Source of the DNA: Thalassotalea sp. HSM 43 | GTDB lineage: Bacteria > Pseudomonadota > Gammaproteobacteria > Enterobacterales > Alteromonadaceae | Reading direction: 5' to 3' | NCBI RefSeq assembly: GCF_004752005.1 | Contig: NZ_CP038493.1 | Span: 620,001 to 684,000 of the forward strand | Length of the DNA stretch: 64,000 bases | In this document: piece after piece, positions 9,601 to 18,174 of the stretch | Position numbering within the stretch: the first letter of the stretch is position 1 | Layout of the letters: each line of letters starts with the position of its first letter | Translations under genes and position numbers: made by a program | Notes under the pieces: generated by a model | The model's input: the letters and a program-made list of their open reading frames with translations, nothing else | What the model was told of the DNA's origin: nothing | Database searches by the model: none

Positions 9601-10499
9601 TTTAACTCTATTTGGTAATGCTCAAGCTTTTGGTTTAGTGATTGAAACTGAGTTGATTTTTGCCTTAGCTCATCAACCAAAGGGGTAAACTCTTCTATTC
9701 GCTCAAGCTTTTGATGTGCGGTTTTCGCCATTCGACTTAAACGGTTATGGCGCAATATGTCTTTATAAGAATCCTGTACATTTTTATATTGTACTTGCGC
9801 TAGCTGCTGCTCCAAACTGACTTGGCTTTTAGGAATAAACAAATGGGTTAATGTCGCGTTGAACGTATCCCAATATAGGTATCCACGTTCAAACAACCAA
9901 CTATATACCCACTTAAATTCTTCACTATTTAAGCACTCGATATAAATGATCGGCTGATCTTTACTGATCAGTGCTTCACCGCCTTTAAGAACCGCCAGTT
10001 CCATACCTTCAACATCAATCTTGATCAGCTTAACTGACTGTTGAAACGACAAACTGTCGAGATTGGCTACTTGAATATCACCTTGGCCGAGTGCCAAGGA
10101 TTGTGCCCCCAAGTTTTGCGCATTTTCACTGGCAAAATGAGCATGATTGCCTGATTCACCAAGACCAAGATTGTGAATCGTTAAACTGGAGGTTAATTCA
10201 TTGATCTTTTTACTGACTTCAAGCGCATCGCATAGAGATTTGTTCGGCTCAAAGCAAATAACATTAGCGCCCAAATTAGCAAGATATAAGGAATGATTGC
10301 CAATATTAGCACCGATATCTAAGACTAATTCGCCCGCCTCAATACGGGTTGCCATGTCACGAAGAATTTCTTCTTCGTAAGGTTTCTTATTCTTATAAAT
10401 TTTGCCCTGAATATAATCGTTTTGGCGATTAGGCAGATAAATTTTATAAGGGCCACTGGCCGTGTTAATTTCAACCAAGTTGTCTACTGCATCACTCAC
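6690..10499 (-). CDS. FkbM methyltransferase - coiled coil - double glycosyltransferase fusion
   Basis: A 1269-residue multidomain protein. Residues about 40-205 form an FkbM-type SAM methyltransferase (VLDIGANIGNHSLYLA, ICFEPN, LIKIDVEGME). Residues about 225-345 are rich in Gln, Glu and Lys and look like a coiled coil. After a linker and a beta-rich segment come two GT-B-like regions. The first (about 555-900) has IGYAGKVQPGWGVEHLINW and a donor-site-like STKLIEMGTLSIPTL. The second (about 920-1269) has ILSPSETESFHYALADG. Such a protein could add sugars and O-methylate the chain, perhaps capping its non-reducing end. It is 16 bases after wecC and 43 before the sulfotransferase gene. Whether both glycosyltransferase regions are active cannot be seen. 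Confidence 0.82.
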   Translation of the reverse strand: MSDAVDNLVEINTASGPYKIYLPNRQNDYIQGKIYKNKKPYEEEILRDMATRIEAGELVLDIGANIGNHSLYLANLGANVICFEPNKSLCDALEVSKKINELTSSLTIHNLGLGESGNHAHFASENAQNLGAQSLALGQGDIQVANLDSLSFQQSVKLIKIDVEGMELAVLKGGEALISKDQPIIYIECLNSEEFKWVYSWLFERGYLYWDTFNATLTHLFIPKSQVSLEQQLAQVQYKNVQDSYKDILRHNRLSRMAKTAHQKLERIEEFTPLVDELRQKSTQFQSLNQKLEHYQIELNQADKKFQQQDKLIASLESKVKGLQFEKQELQQKLTGVRTSLTYQLGSLFAGVRSPKSVLNLPKDLYRLFNDFRRRDNYKKQVAQGKFGKFQDVELLPLLDGRSNQIIDLEQPSKAIAVNLEQRNKFKLTLNLATENELPAEQKVILKCRFFDNNGVPVEQIATTKLFHSKRYGKFRYFYQDKSTLLVDIDFPPEVCFFEYQVIPFSRDRSLSPSIIMENVATQFLSSDLDSEAIDYDFANNQFSAFAEQQQVVASRCLIFGDISPNVIDGSSIWLSSISSIMSQVGPTVLLLKDNVDPDKNVLSNIVNAGNLVIVQPKHIGFNAPLTTSSAVKAIKFLDDKIASLKSVVLRGLDVTAAVMDEKAFASRVYPYLTDFYAVDEHGFSVPEEKLAVLPTILNNANTVLTQTCQIRNKLSELTDIAFDSVQLPPSLPADIEDKLVEANVDNSVINIGYAGKVQPGWGVEHLINWSERLINQGHQINVHVVTQKVTAKGERRNEFIAEMNRLLDKPFVTVYNDMNRFQAMGLMKAMQLVWCYRDAYLEDNTLEVSTKLIEMGTLSIPTLCYPSQINKDLLGDDYPCYVSDFTGFEASVECIESHTPFDYQALSDKLRKQHSFATIASNLAPILIGDEQDKAMKITFAGNDLKFLYPYISYLKDKNYSVQLDYWQWGNGDEKAAMQYLYESDVIFCEWGLANAVWYSQNNVNKKPLYIRVHAQEVRDKAKRFGKKIDVDNVTKFIFVSALVRDKAVELFGWPIEKTVVIANFLNDNLLPMFERDQQVSLGMVGITPKTKRFDRALKLTKSLLQQGVDAKLYIKGHRPENLEFMHGPGRKHELEYYYDLYRMIDEDSQLKDAVIFTGWGNDVQTWYKNVNYILSPSETESFHYALADGTCTGALPLVWPWPSADSVYPEDWIVDSVKSAAKKVIEWQAMDQQALTQVRLQNRQYLIDNYGYEIVFEQLDNVLKLES

Positions 10500-10515
10500 G
10501 ACACTTCGTACCCCA

Positions 10516-11781
10516 TTAAAGCCAAATGCCTTTGCTATCGATTAATTTTTGCTGTTCGCCGAGTTCAATGGATGTCTCTTTAAACTGTTTGTGGTCAACG
10601 AGCATAACCAGTACGTCACTGTCACTCACGGCAGATTCTATATCCACTAACCTTGCATCGTGAGCAAGTAAATCATCAGGTAATGATTTTATGTTCGGCT
10701 CGACAATGGTTACTTGGCCTTGGTATTTTGCTGCCAATGCTTTACTAATATCGAGCGCTGGGCTTTCCCGTAAATCATCAATATTTGGCTTAAACGCTAC
10801 GCCAAAACAGGCAATTTTAATATCATTGAGTTGCTTGCTGCTGTGATGAACAATATCAGAAATAGCCTGCTCTACTTTTTCTAACACCCAACCCGGTTTA
10901 CCATCATTAACGGTACGTGCGGTATGAATAAGGCGAGCCAACTCTGGGGTTTTACTGACAATAAACCAAGGGTCAACGGCAATACAGTGGCCGCCGACAC
11001 CTGGGCCTGGTTGCAAAATATTGACCCGCGGATGGCGATTGGCTAAAGCGATCAGTTCCCAGACATTGATGTCTAATTCATCACAAATTATCGAAAGCTC
11101 ATTGGCAAAAGCGATATTGACATCACGAAAACTGTTTTCCGTTAATTTTGCCATTTCTGCGGTGCGGGCATTGGTAATAACACACTCACCGTGAACACAT
11201 ATTTTGTATAACTCAACCGCATACTGCGAGCATTTCGCTGTCATACCACCGATAACGCGATCATTTTCAACCAACTCTCTGATCACATGGCCTGGCAATA
11301 CACGCTCAGGGCAATGCGCGACACGAATATCAGAGTCTTCGCCATGAGTTTGCGGAAAGGTTAAATCCGGTCGAGCTTGGGCTAACCATGCCGCCATTTG
11401 TTCGGTAGTCCCCACGGGAGAAGTCGATTCCAATACCACCAAGTCGCCCTTTTTCAAAACCGGTGCTATTGCATTAGCAGCGGATTGAATATAGGCCAGA
11501 TCAGGTTGGTAGTTATCTTTAAACGGCGTTGGTACGGCGATTAAAAAAGCATCTGCAGGCTCAGCTGTTGTGGTCGCTTTTAAATAACCTTCGGTGACCG
11601 CTGCACGAACAACGATATCCAATTGCGGTTCAACAATATGAATATCACCTCTGTTTATGGTATCGACAGCGTGCTCATTGACGTCAACACCAATCACTTG
11701 AACTTTGCGTGAGGCAAACACGGCAGCGGTTGGCAAACCAATGTAGCCAAGACCAACAACAGATATGGTTTTAAAACTCAT
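10516..11781 (-). CDS. wecC: UDP-N-acetyl-D-mannosamine dehydrogenase
   Basis: A 421-residue UDP-sugar 6-dehydrogenase of the WecC type. The N-terminal Rossmann motif is VVGLGYIGLPTAAVFA, the middle domain has ESTSPVGTTEQM and ENSFRDVNIAFANE, and the catalytic cysteine is Cys266 in GPGVGGHCIAVDPWF. It oxidises UDP-ManNAc to UDP-ManNAcA with two NAD+. The gene follows wecB by 13 bases; together they convert UDP-GlcNAc to UDP-ManNAcA. Length and motifs are normal. In this setting the acidic sugar most likely goes into the exported capsule, although enterobacterial-common-antigen-like use cannot be excluded. Confidence 0.94.
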   Translation of the reverse strand: MSFKTISVVGLGYIGLPTAAVFASRKVQVIGVDVNEHAVDTINRGDIHIVEPQLDIVVRAAVTEGYLKATTTAEPADAFLIAVPTPFKDNYQPDLAYIQSAANAIAPVLKKGDLVVLESTSPVGTTEQMAAWLAQARPDLTFPQTHGEDSDIRVAHCPERVLPGHVIRELVENDRVIGGMTAKCSQYAVELYKICVHGECVITNARTAEMAKLTENSFRDVNIAFANELSIICDELDINVWELIALANRHPRVNILQPGPGVGGHCIAVDPWFIVSKTPELARLIHTARTVNDGKPGWVLEKVEQAISDIVHHSSKQLNDIKIACFGVAFKPNIDDLRESPALDISKALAAKYQGQVTIVEPNIKSLPDDLLAHDARLVDIESAVSDSDVLVMLVDHKQFKETSIELGEQQKLIDSKGIWL

Positions 11782-11794
11782 TTTCTAATCCTTA

Positions 11795-12925
11795 TTAAAG
11801 CGATTCAGCATATTCAGCTAAGACGGCAGCGATTCGTTGACAGGCCTTACCATCACCATAAGGGTTGTGGGCAAAGCTCATTTCTTGATAAGCATTATCA
11901 TCGGTCATTAATCGCTTAATTTGTTCATATATCGTATTGATATCGGTACCAACCAATTTCACCGTACCGGCTTGCAATGCCTCAGGTCGTTCAGTTGTAT
12001 CTCGCATCACTAAGACCGGCTTACCTAATGATGGCGCTTCTTCTTGAATACCACCGGAGTCGGTCAATATGATGTGGGCTTTATTCATCAGATAAACAAA
12101 TGGCAAATAATCTAATGGTTCAATCAAATGAATATTAGGTGAATTTGACAACAATCGATTAACCGGTTCACGTACATTTGGGTTTAAATGCATTGGGTAG
12201 ACGATCTGGCTATCGGGAAAATCATTGGATACTTTTACCAGCGCTTCACATATACGCTCAAAGCCGCCACCAAAACTTTCTCGGCGGTGGCCAGTGACCA
12301 AAATCAGCTTGCTGTTGTCGTCAATGAAGTCGAATTTATCGGCAAATGATGAACGAATGTTTTCGTCAGTTTCAACCTTATCAACCACCTGCATTAAGGC
12401 ATCAATAACCGTATTGCCGGTAATATGAATATCGGCTTCGTTGACGTTTTCTTTGCTTAAGTTGTCTGCTGATGTTTGCGTCGGAGCAAAATGCAACTTA
12501 GTGAGTGCGCCGGTAAGCTTGCGATTGGCTTCTTCTGGCCAAGGGGAGTAAATATTACCGGTACGCAGACCTGCTTCAACATGCCCTACCGCAATCTGTT
12601 TGTAATACGCCGCCAAACTTGCCGCAAATGTGGTGGCGGTATCGCCATGCACCAAGACAATATCCGCATCAAACTCAGCGAAAACGTCTTCCATACCTTT
12701 TAAGATATTACAGGTGACATCACTGAGACTTTGCCCTGGCTTCATGATGTTTAAATCAAAATCAGGCGTTAGATTAAATAGATCCAATACTTGATCAAGC
12801 ATCTCGCGGTGTTGAGCAGTAACGCATACCTTGTGCTCAAATCTAGAGTCCTGATTCAGAGCAATGGCCAGTGGCGCCATTTTGATTGCTTCAGGGCGAG
12901 TGCCAAATACGGTTAATACTTTCAT
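11795..12925 (-). CDS. wecB: UDP-N-acetylglucosamine 2-epimerase (non-hydrolysing)
   Basis: A 376-residue GT-B-like epimerase of typical WecB length. Hallmarks are the N-terminal [55 protein letters not shown] and the C-terminal [29 protein letters not shown]. It interconverts UDP-GlcNAc and UDP-ManNAc in the cytoplasm and feeds the adjacent WecC. The gene starts 19 bases after the KpsE-like gene, so precursor synthesis and export are produced from one transcript. No truncation or altered key residue is seen. Confidence 0.95.
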   Translation of the reverse strand: MKVLTVFGTRPEAIKMAPLAIALNQDSRFEHKVCVTAQHREMLDQVLDLFNLTPDFDLNIMKPGQSLSDVTCNILKGMEDVFAEFDADIVLVHGDTATTFAASLAAYYKQIAVGHVEAGLRTGNIYSPWPEEANRKLTGALTKLHFAPTQTSADNLSKENVNEADIHITGNTVIDALMQVVDKVETDENIRSSFADKFDFIDDNSKLILVTGHRRESFGGGFERICEALVKVSNDFPDSQIVYPMHLNPNVREPVNRLLSNSPNIHLIEPLDYLPFVYLMNKAHIILTDSGGIQEEAPSLGKPVLVMRDTTERPEALQAGTVKLVGTDINTIYEQIKRLMTDDNAYQEMSFAHNPYGDGKACQRIAAVLAEYAESL

Positions 12926-12944
12926 CTTGGTATATTTCTCTTAT

Positions 12945-14369
12945 CTAATTCAATTCGTTTATGGTGGCCGCAACAATTCGATACACGCCAAAAAGCATTA
13001 ATAAAATCACCGCAAATAGGGTTAAGTTATAAATAATCTTTGGGTACTTGTTATCTTCTGGCAAGGTTGGCGTTTCAACGACTACCAAAAATAGCAACTG
13101 TCGGTAGGCTTCAATACGGGCTTTTTCTAGGGATATAAGTGATGACGCGTAGGCTTGCATCGTCAATTCCAGTTCAATTTTGTAGTCAGAATAACGAGCT
13201 AACTTTTCACCGACGTTTAATGTCGGCGACTGACTGTCTTGACCAGACAAGCGTTTATTTTCCTGCTTCAACTGGGTTTCTAGGGCCGCGATAACACGCT
13301 TTAAACTGACCACCTGCGGTGAGTTTTCCGACATGATTTCCTGCAAGCTATATAACTCGGCTTTTTTCGCCGATATTTGGCTTTCCATGGTATAGGCAAT
13401 TTCTTGATAAGCCGCGCCTTCCATTTCTGGATCGAGCAAATTATATTGACTTTGAAATGCCAACAAGGTTGCTTTTGCTTGCTCCATTCTATCGGCTACA
13501 ACTTGGTGCTCGCCTTGCACAAACGCCAGCTGTTCTTTGGCGATTTGATGACTGATATTATTGATAAACCACTCGGCGCGTTTGACAATAATGCTGTTGA
13601 GTTGTTTGGCAAAGTCTTCCGAAAACGCTTGAGTTCTGACAGTGATTACTGACGATATTTCGTCGATCTCAATGTCAACTTTATCAATATAAAATTGCAG
13701 ATAATCTTCTCGTGTATTCCAACCACTTAAACGACTAAAAAAGTCGATCTCCGAATTTGAATAGTGTCCTTTTAGGTCGAGTTCTTGCGCCAAATACTCA
13801 AGCATATCCATCGAGTGGATATAGGATTCAACCAACTGTGTATCCGTGCTTGCTGTGCTTACCCCAAGCCCTGACAGTATTGCCATAGAGGCATCCATAG
13901 TGGCCATATTATCAGGTTGACGCACAATCAATTTGGATTGGCTTTCATAGCGCGGCGATGCGAATACGACAAGATAAATACAAAAGATAAACCAAGGTAA
14001 TACCACAAAGGCAAAAAACTGGTTTTGCGCCCAAGTTGGCAACTTACCGGTTAGCGCTTTGAAACGATAATTCAAGGTGGTTTCATCAACATCCGCTGCA
14101 GACTCTTTTGGGTCAGCTAAGCTCACCTCAAATACATAGGCTTGATCGGTTTGTAACTCAAGCTTGTATTGATGCAGTTTTTTCACAATAAACGGGCCAT
14201 GCGGACGCAGCACATTCGCCCTTTTCATGATCAGGTAAGCTAATTCGAGATCATCGTTTTCGCGCTCAATCGCTTCATCGCGTAGCAATGACGCAGACTC
14301 CCAATCCAAAGGGCTTATCGAATTTTTAAATTGCGCCAAACGAGCTTCTAATTCTTTTATTTTTTTCAT
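12945..14369 (-). CDS. KpsE/Wzz-type capsule export inner-membrane protein
   Basis: A 474-residue polysaccharide co-polymerase-like protein. It has a transmembrane segment near residues 115-137 (FFAFVVLPWFIFCIYLVVF), a long periplasmic domain with extended coiled-coil character (about 230-420) and a second transmembrane segment near 445-468. This is the two-span layout of KpsE, which links the ABC exporter to the outer-membrane channel. It carries about 110 extra N-terminal cytoplasmic residues, predicted helical and rich in charged residues, that E. coli KpsE lacks; their role is unknown. It starts 2 bases after the KpsT-like gene. Confidence 0.87.
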   Translation of the reverse strand: MKKIKELEARLAQFKNSISPLDWESASLLRDEAIERENDDLELAYLIMKRANVLRPHGPFIVKKLHQYKLELQTDQAYVFEVSLADPKESAADVDETTLNYRFKALTGKLPTWAQNQFFAFVVLPWFIFCIYLVVFASPRYESQSKLIVRQPDNMATMDASMAILSGLGVSTASTDTQLVESYIHSMDMLEYLAQELDLKGHYSNSEIDFFSRLSGWNTREDYLQFYIDKVDIEIDEISSVITVRTQAFSEDFAKQLNSIIVKRAEWFINNISHQIAKEQLAFVQGEHQVVADRMEQAKATLLAFQSQYNLLDPEMEGAAYQEIAYTMESQISAKKAELYSLQEIMSENSPQVVSLKRVIAALETQLKQENKRLSGQDSQSPTLNVGEKLARYSDYKIELELTMQAYASSLISLEKARIEAYRQLLFLVVVETPTLPEDNKYPKIIYNLTLFAVILLMLFGVYRIVAATINELN

Positions 14370-14371
14370 GC

Positions 14372-15022
14372 TTATAATCTTTGGTACTTATCGATGGCAA
14401 CTTCCAAATCATTGAAAAACGCTAATTGCCCTTTGTGAATAATAATAGCACTGTCACAAAACTCTCTAACTTCATCCATATCGTGACTGACCATAATAAC
14501 GTTGGCATCACGGCTGCGACTTAAGAGAAAATCTCTGGCTTTGCGTTTAAATTTCGGATCGCCAACCGATGTGGCTTCGTCAATTAGGTAAACATCAAAG
14601 CTAATCGACATACAACACGCAAACGCTAAGCGCGAACGCATACCCGATGAATAGGTCTTTACCGGTAAATCGTATTTTTGTCCTAACTCGGCGAAATCTC
14701 GTACCAAGTATTCGTATTCATCCAAGTTCTCCACGCCATTAACTCGGCCAATAAAACGGGTATTCTCCCGCCCGGTCATTTGTGGATGGATACCGGTTGC
14801 CAATGCCACCGGCCAGGAAATATTAAGGTTGGTAATTACACGACCATTATTTGGGTATTCACTACCTGCTAACATTCTAAATAAGGTCGACTTACCAGCA
14901 CCGTTACGACCGAGTATGGCAATGTTATGATTCGACGGAATCTCAAAATTAATGTTATTGAGAATATATTGTCTACCTATCTTCGATGGGTAAAACTTGG
15001 TGAGATTCCTTAACGTGATCAT
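14372..15022 (-). CDS. Capsule ABC exporter ATPase (KpsT-like)
   Basis: A 216-residue ATPase of the ABC-2 polysaccharide exporter type. Walker A is GRNGAGKST, the signature is YSSGMRSRLAFA, Walker B is DVYLIDEATS and the H-loop is VSHD. I use the ATG at 15022 (MITLRNLTKFYPS): it gives the family N-terminus and overlaps the permease stop as ATGA; an in-frame ATG at 15043 would add seven residues. It has no C-terminal carbohydrate-binding domain, which fits KpsT (group 2 capsule) rather than Wzt of O-antigen systems that read a chain-end cap. It energises export of the lipid-linked capsule across the inner membrane. Confidence 0.93.
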   Translation of the reverse strand: MITLRNLTKFYPSKIGRQYILNNINFEIPSNHNIAILGRNGAGKSTLFRMLAGSEYPNNGRVITNLNISWPVALATGIHPQMTGRENTRFIGRVNGVENLDEYEYLVRDFAELGQKYDLPVKTYSSGMRSRLAFACCMSISFDVYLIDEATSVGDPKFKRKARDFLLSRSRDANVIMVSHDMDEVREFCDSAIIIHKGQLAFFNDLEVAIDKYQRL

Positions 15023-15804
15023 CGGCTCACCACCTGTTTCCAAAACGCTTTGTAAACCGCCAAAGATAAAAACAAGGTGGTTAATGCAAACATCAACAGA
15101 AATTCAACACTCACGCCTTTTGCCGCAAACGTCGGATAAGCCGCGTCTCGTGACAACTCGACGGCATGTAAAAATGGATTCCAATCCAAGTAAGGCCAAT
15201 ACTGTTGCGGAATGTCTTTAAGACTGAAAAAAATGCCGGAGATAAAGAACATCGGCCGTAAAAGTAAATTTTCTAATTTACCGATTTCCGCCACAAATGC
15301 TTTGGCCACAGCAAACAACAAACCTAAGGCAACCGAAATCAGCCAAACCAAAACCACATAACTGATAACCAGCAGCGGATTGTAAATATAAAATTCAATA
15401 CCAATCAGATAAATCAGCAACATGGTCACTAATATGACCGCGAAGATAACCAATAACTCAAACATCGCATTGGCTAATACCGCACTTATCGGTTGCACCT
15501 GCCTAAACGCAAACAACGCTTTGTTTTTTTGCACTGAACCTGAGACGCTGCGAAACGTCGATAAAAACAGTTGAATCATCAACATGCCATACATGATAAA
15601 AATCACCGTAGGCATACTATGGGTCGTCGGGCCGGCAAGCTGACTGCGTATAAAAGAGAAAGCAAAGACAAACAGTAAGGGATTAATTAATGCCCAACTG
15701 ATGCCAACTTTGTCATTAAATTTACTTCTTATTTCACGCAAAAATATCGCAAAGATCACGTCTTGCCATATTTGCAGATTACTTCGCCGCCTTACCTCAG
15801 CCAT
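15019..15804 (-). CDS. Capsule ABC exporter permease (KpsM-like)
   Basis: A 261-residue ABC-2 type permease with about six hydrophobic segments and the N-terminal cytoplasmic helix plus REIRSKFNDKVGISWALINPL, typical of KpsM/Wzm. It forms the membrane channel that works with the ATPase encoded by the overlapping downstream gene. It begins 4 bases after the KpsD/Wza-like gene. The order outer-membrane export protein, permease, ATPase, KpsE-like matches ABC-dependent capsule loci. No missing segment is apparent. Confidence 0.93.
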   Translation of the reverse strand: MAEVRRRSNLQIWQDVIFAIFLREIRSKFNDKVGISWALINPLLFVFAFSFIRSQLAGPTTHSMPTVIFIMYGMLMIQLFLSTFRSVSGSVQKNKALFAFRQVQPISAVLANAMFELLVIFAVILVTMLLIYLIGIEFYIYNPLLVISYVVLVWLISVALGLLFAVAKAFVAEIGKLENLLLRPMFFISGIFFSLKDIPQQYWPYLDWNPFLHAVELSRDAAYPTFAAKGVSVEFLLMFALTTLFLSLAVYKAFWKQVVSR

Positions 15805-15808
15805 AGCT

Positions 15809-17611
15809 CTAGTTATCCATCACCACATCAGCAGCAACCGCTATCTGATAGATAATCTGAGTAAGATCTTTCACTGTTTGCATTGTTTTCGCGACGGCTC
15901 TTGGTAACACTAGGATTTGATCACCGGGTTGCAACACTGGATTTTGCGCTGACGCTGACAACCAGCTGTCACTGTCGTCATCATGAAACGACACCATGCC
16001 ATTGGCATGAACAATTAAAATTCGCTCGAAATTGGCTCGGTCGGTATAACCACCAGCCCAAGCAATGTAGTCGGTAATACTTGCTCTAGGATTAAATACC
16101 ACAGACTGTGGCATCAACACTTCACCGCCAATATGCACCAACTGGGTTTTCTCAGGGATGATAATGATATCGCCCTGCTCAAGGTTTATATTAGCCAGCT
16201 TGCCACTTTCGGAAACCACCACCTTACCGAGCGGGTCGACTTGTTTGGCTCGTTGCACAAAACTTGAAACCAATGACGCTTCTTGCACTTGAATACTGGA
16301 TTCACCGGTTGATGTCGCCGGTGTGGTATAAACACTGCGCTCTAATCGGTCCAAGGCTTGATCGATCATCTCTTTTTGTTTAACAGCTACCGATTCACGT
16401 AAAATATAAATATTGTCGAAATCCGCTAGCTCAGGATCAATCTGAACATGATTCAACAGATCATATAATTTGGTTGGCTTTTGTGCGGTAAAGTAACTTG
16501 GCCCTAAAAAACTGCCCTCTAACTTAATATCAAGAACCTGTGCATCCCAATCATCATTGAAAAACAATTTATCACCGTCACTCAATCTAAAATCAGAGAA
16601 GTCCTTTAATGGCATATACACCGAAAAAGGCCCGTCTTTGCGGGTGCCGATAACACCGACATGTGAAATTTTACTGAGCGGTTTTGAATACTTGGTCAAC
16701 TCTTCGCCACTGGCATCGTATTCGAGAAACTCAAAACGAAACGGGTTTTTCGCGCCAGTTGTCACCACCACTGTCGAGCCTTGCGGTTCAACTAAAATGA
16801 CGTCTTTATCTTTGAAATTAACTGCCGGCATAATGCCGTGGCGAATAAAATCATATAAGTCGATGGTTTCTAGTGTTTTGCCTTGTCGCACAATACGAAT
16901 GCGACGATAACTGCCACGCTCTGCATCAATGCCACCGGCTCGCTTTAAAAAATATAAAATGCTATCTGAGGCCATGCCCGCATATTGCCCTGGGCGAATA
17001 ACCGGACCAGAGATATATACGCTGACCGGTGTTGCGGTCAGCAAGTTTACGTAAATTTGCACATTTTGTTTGTACACAGTGCGCAGCTTACTGGTGACCA
17101 CTTTATTGACTTGGCTAGCCGGTACATTTTGTACCTTAATCGGACCAACTTCCGGAATAAAAATATTACCCTGATTATCGACCGTGGTGACATCGGCATA
17201 ATTAACCGCGCCCCATAACCAGATAGATAACTTATCTCCCGGCGCGATAAGGTAGTCATCATTTAAGCCGTCCATGCGCTCAGACTCATAGCCGCCGGCA
17301 AATAAGTTTGCACCGTATGGCGCTGGTAAACCTTCTTCAACGATAGGCAGTAGCTTGGTGATGTCTTGCTCACCTGGCAGTATGGTGTTATCTCGGTAGA
17401 CTTGCATATACTCACCCTGAGATAGGGCTTGGGTATCCATGACTTGAGTCGATTCAGCACCTTCCAACTGGGTTAATGCTTCATTCGGCGTCATCACCCC
17501 TTGCAATGCTTGATTAGCCGCATCCATTTTTGCTGACTTGGGCAGTTCTGCTAGCGCGTTAACACTCGTCAAAAACATACCCAGCACGAGCGATTGCATC
17601 ATCCTGTTCAT
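15809..17611 (-). CDS. Polysaccharide export protein with SLBB domains (KpsD/Wza-like)
   Basis: A 600-residue exported protein. Residues 1-22 form a Sec signal peptide (LVLGMFLTSVNALA). A polysaccharide-export domain lies around 110-200 (DYLIAPGDKLSIWLWGAVN), followed by SLBB-type beta-grasp repeats (ATPVSVYISGPVIRPGQYAG near 210; LVHIGGEVLMPQSVVFNPRAS near 495). There is no lipobox, and the length is nearer KpsD than Wza. The C-terminus is helical and could contribute to the outer-membrane pore. It should carry capsule through periplasm and outer membrane with KpsE. It starts 2 bases after the small lipoprotein gene. Confidence 0.9.
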   Translation of the reverse strand: MNRMMQSLVLGMFLTSVNALAELPKSAKMDAANQALQGVMTPNEALTQLEGAESTQVMDTQALSQGEYMQVYRDNTILPGEQDITKLLPIVEEGLPAPYGANLFAGGYESERMDGLNDDYLIAPGDKLSIWLWGAVNYADVTTVDNQGNIFIPEVGPIKVQNVPASQVNKVVTSKLRTVYKQNVQIYVNLLTATPVSVYISGPVIRPGQYAGMASDSILYFLKRAGGIDAERGSYRRIRIVRQGKTLETIDLYDFIRHGIMPAVNFKDKDVILVEPQGSTVVVTTGAKNPFRFEFLEYDASGEELTKYSKPLSKISHVGVIGTRKDGPFSVYMPLKDFSDFRLSDGDKLFFNDDWDAQVLDIKLEGSFLGPSYFTAQKPTKLYDLLNHVQIDPELADFDNIYILRESVAVKQKEMIDQALDRLERSVYTTPATSTGESSIQVQEASLVSSFVQRAKQVDPLGKVVVSESGKLANINLEQGDIIIIPEKTQLVHIGGEVLMPQSVVFNPRASITDYIAWAGGYTDRANFERILIVHANGMVSFHDDDSDSWLSASAQNPVLQPGDQILVLPRAVAKTMQTVKDLTQIIYQIAVAADVVMDN

Positions 17612-17613
17612 CG

Positions 17614-18015
17614 CTAGGTTCCTTTATAATTATTATTTTGCATCAGTGGTGTGATGAAAAACCACTTATCGCTGTCTTTACAAGCCCGACGATTATTACC
17701 GTAATAATCTGACTTAGGGTTAAGTAATTGTTGGCCATCTTGGTGTTCAAATAAGCTGAAGGCAACACACCAACGTCCCATCGCTGAGACATAGGTATTC
17801 TCAACTAACACTTGCCCATATTCGGTAGAAAACTGTGTCCCTTTGTAGGCTTGATTAAAACCAATCCACATGGATTCAGGCAATAATTCAGCATTGGTGT
17901 AAGCAACTTGGGATTGCTCAATAAGTGGACGTTGAGCACTGACTTCAGGAACTGAAGTGCAAGCACTCAAAAAAACCAGGCCCGTAAAGCCGATAATGCA
18001 TCTTAAGTAATTCAT
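17614..18015 (-). CDS. Small lipoprotein of the capsule operon
   Basis: A 133-residue precursor with a clear lipoprotein signal: hydrophobic IIGFTGLVFLSAC, with Cys19 as the likely lipidated residue. The mature part of about 115 residues contains two further cysteines that could form a disulfide (WCVAF and RRACKD). I do not recognise a named family. It lies 2 bases upstream of the KpsD/Wza-like gene, which suggests it helps anchor or assemble the outer-membrane export pore, much as a separate lipoprotein can serve channels that lack their own lipid anchor. That role is inferred from position only. Confidence 0.75.
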   Translation of the reverse strand: MNYLRCIIGFTGLVFLSACTSVPEVSAQRPLIEQSQVAYTNAELLPESMWIGFNQAYKGTQFSTEYGQVLVENTYVSAMGRWCVAFSLFEHQDGQQLLNPKSDYYGNNRRACKDSDKWFFITPLMQNNNYKGT

Positions 18016-18134
18016 ATTTTTATAATTAATTGTTTTTGTCGCGACTCATCTTAGTTTAGTCCAAAATGCTATTCTTGAACATTATCCTAAGCTTAACTCG
18101 TTAATAGCGCATCAAACTCAGTTTCTCCACATGC

Positions 18135-18174
18135 AGTTATCAGTAAGATAATGATAACTATATAGTTTAACTAT
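18135..18174. promoter_or_regulatory. Two inverted repeats between wecA-like gene and capsule export genes
   Basis: AGTTATCA at 18135-18142 and TGATAACT at 18152-18159 are perfect inverted arms with a 9-base spacer. ATAGTT and AACTAT at 18162-18174 form a second, tighter palindrome that overlaps the wecA-like stop codon. They lie at the start of the only long gap (155 bases) of the operon, so they could be an operator or an mRNA structure. No convincing -35/-10 pair was found beside them. Confidence 0.35.
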
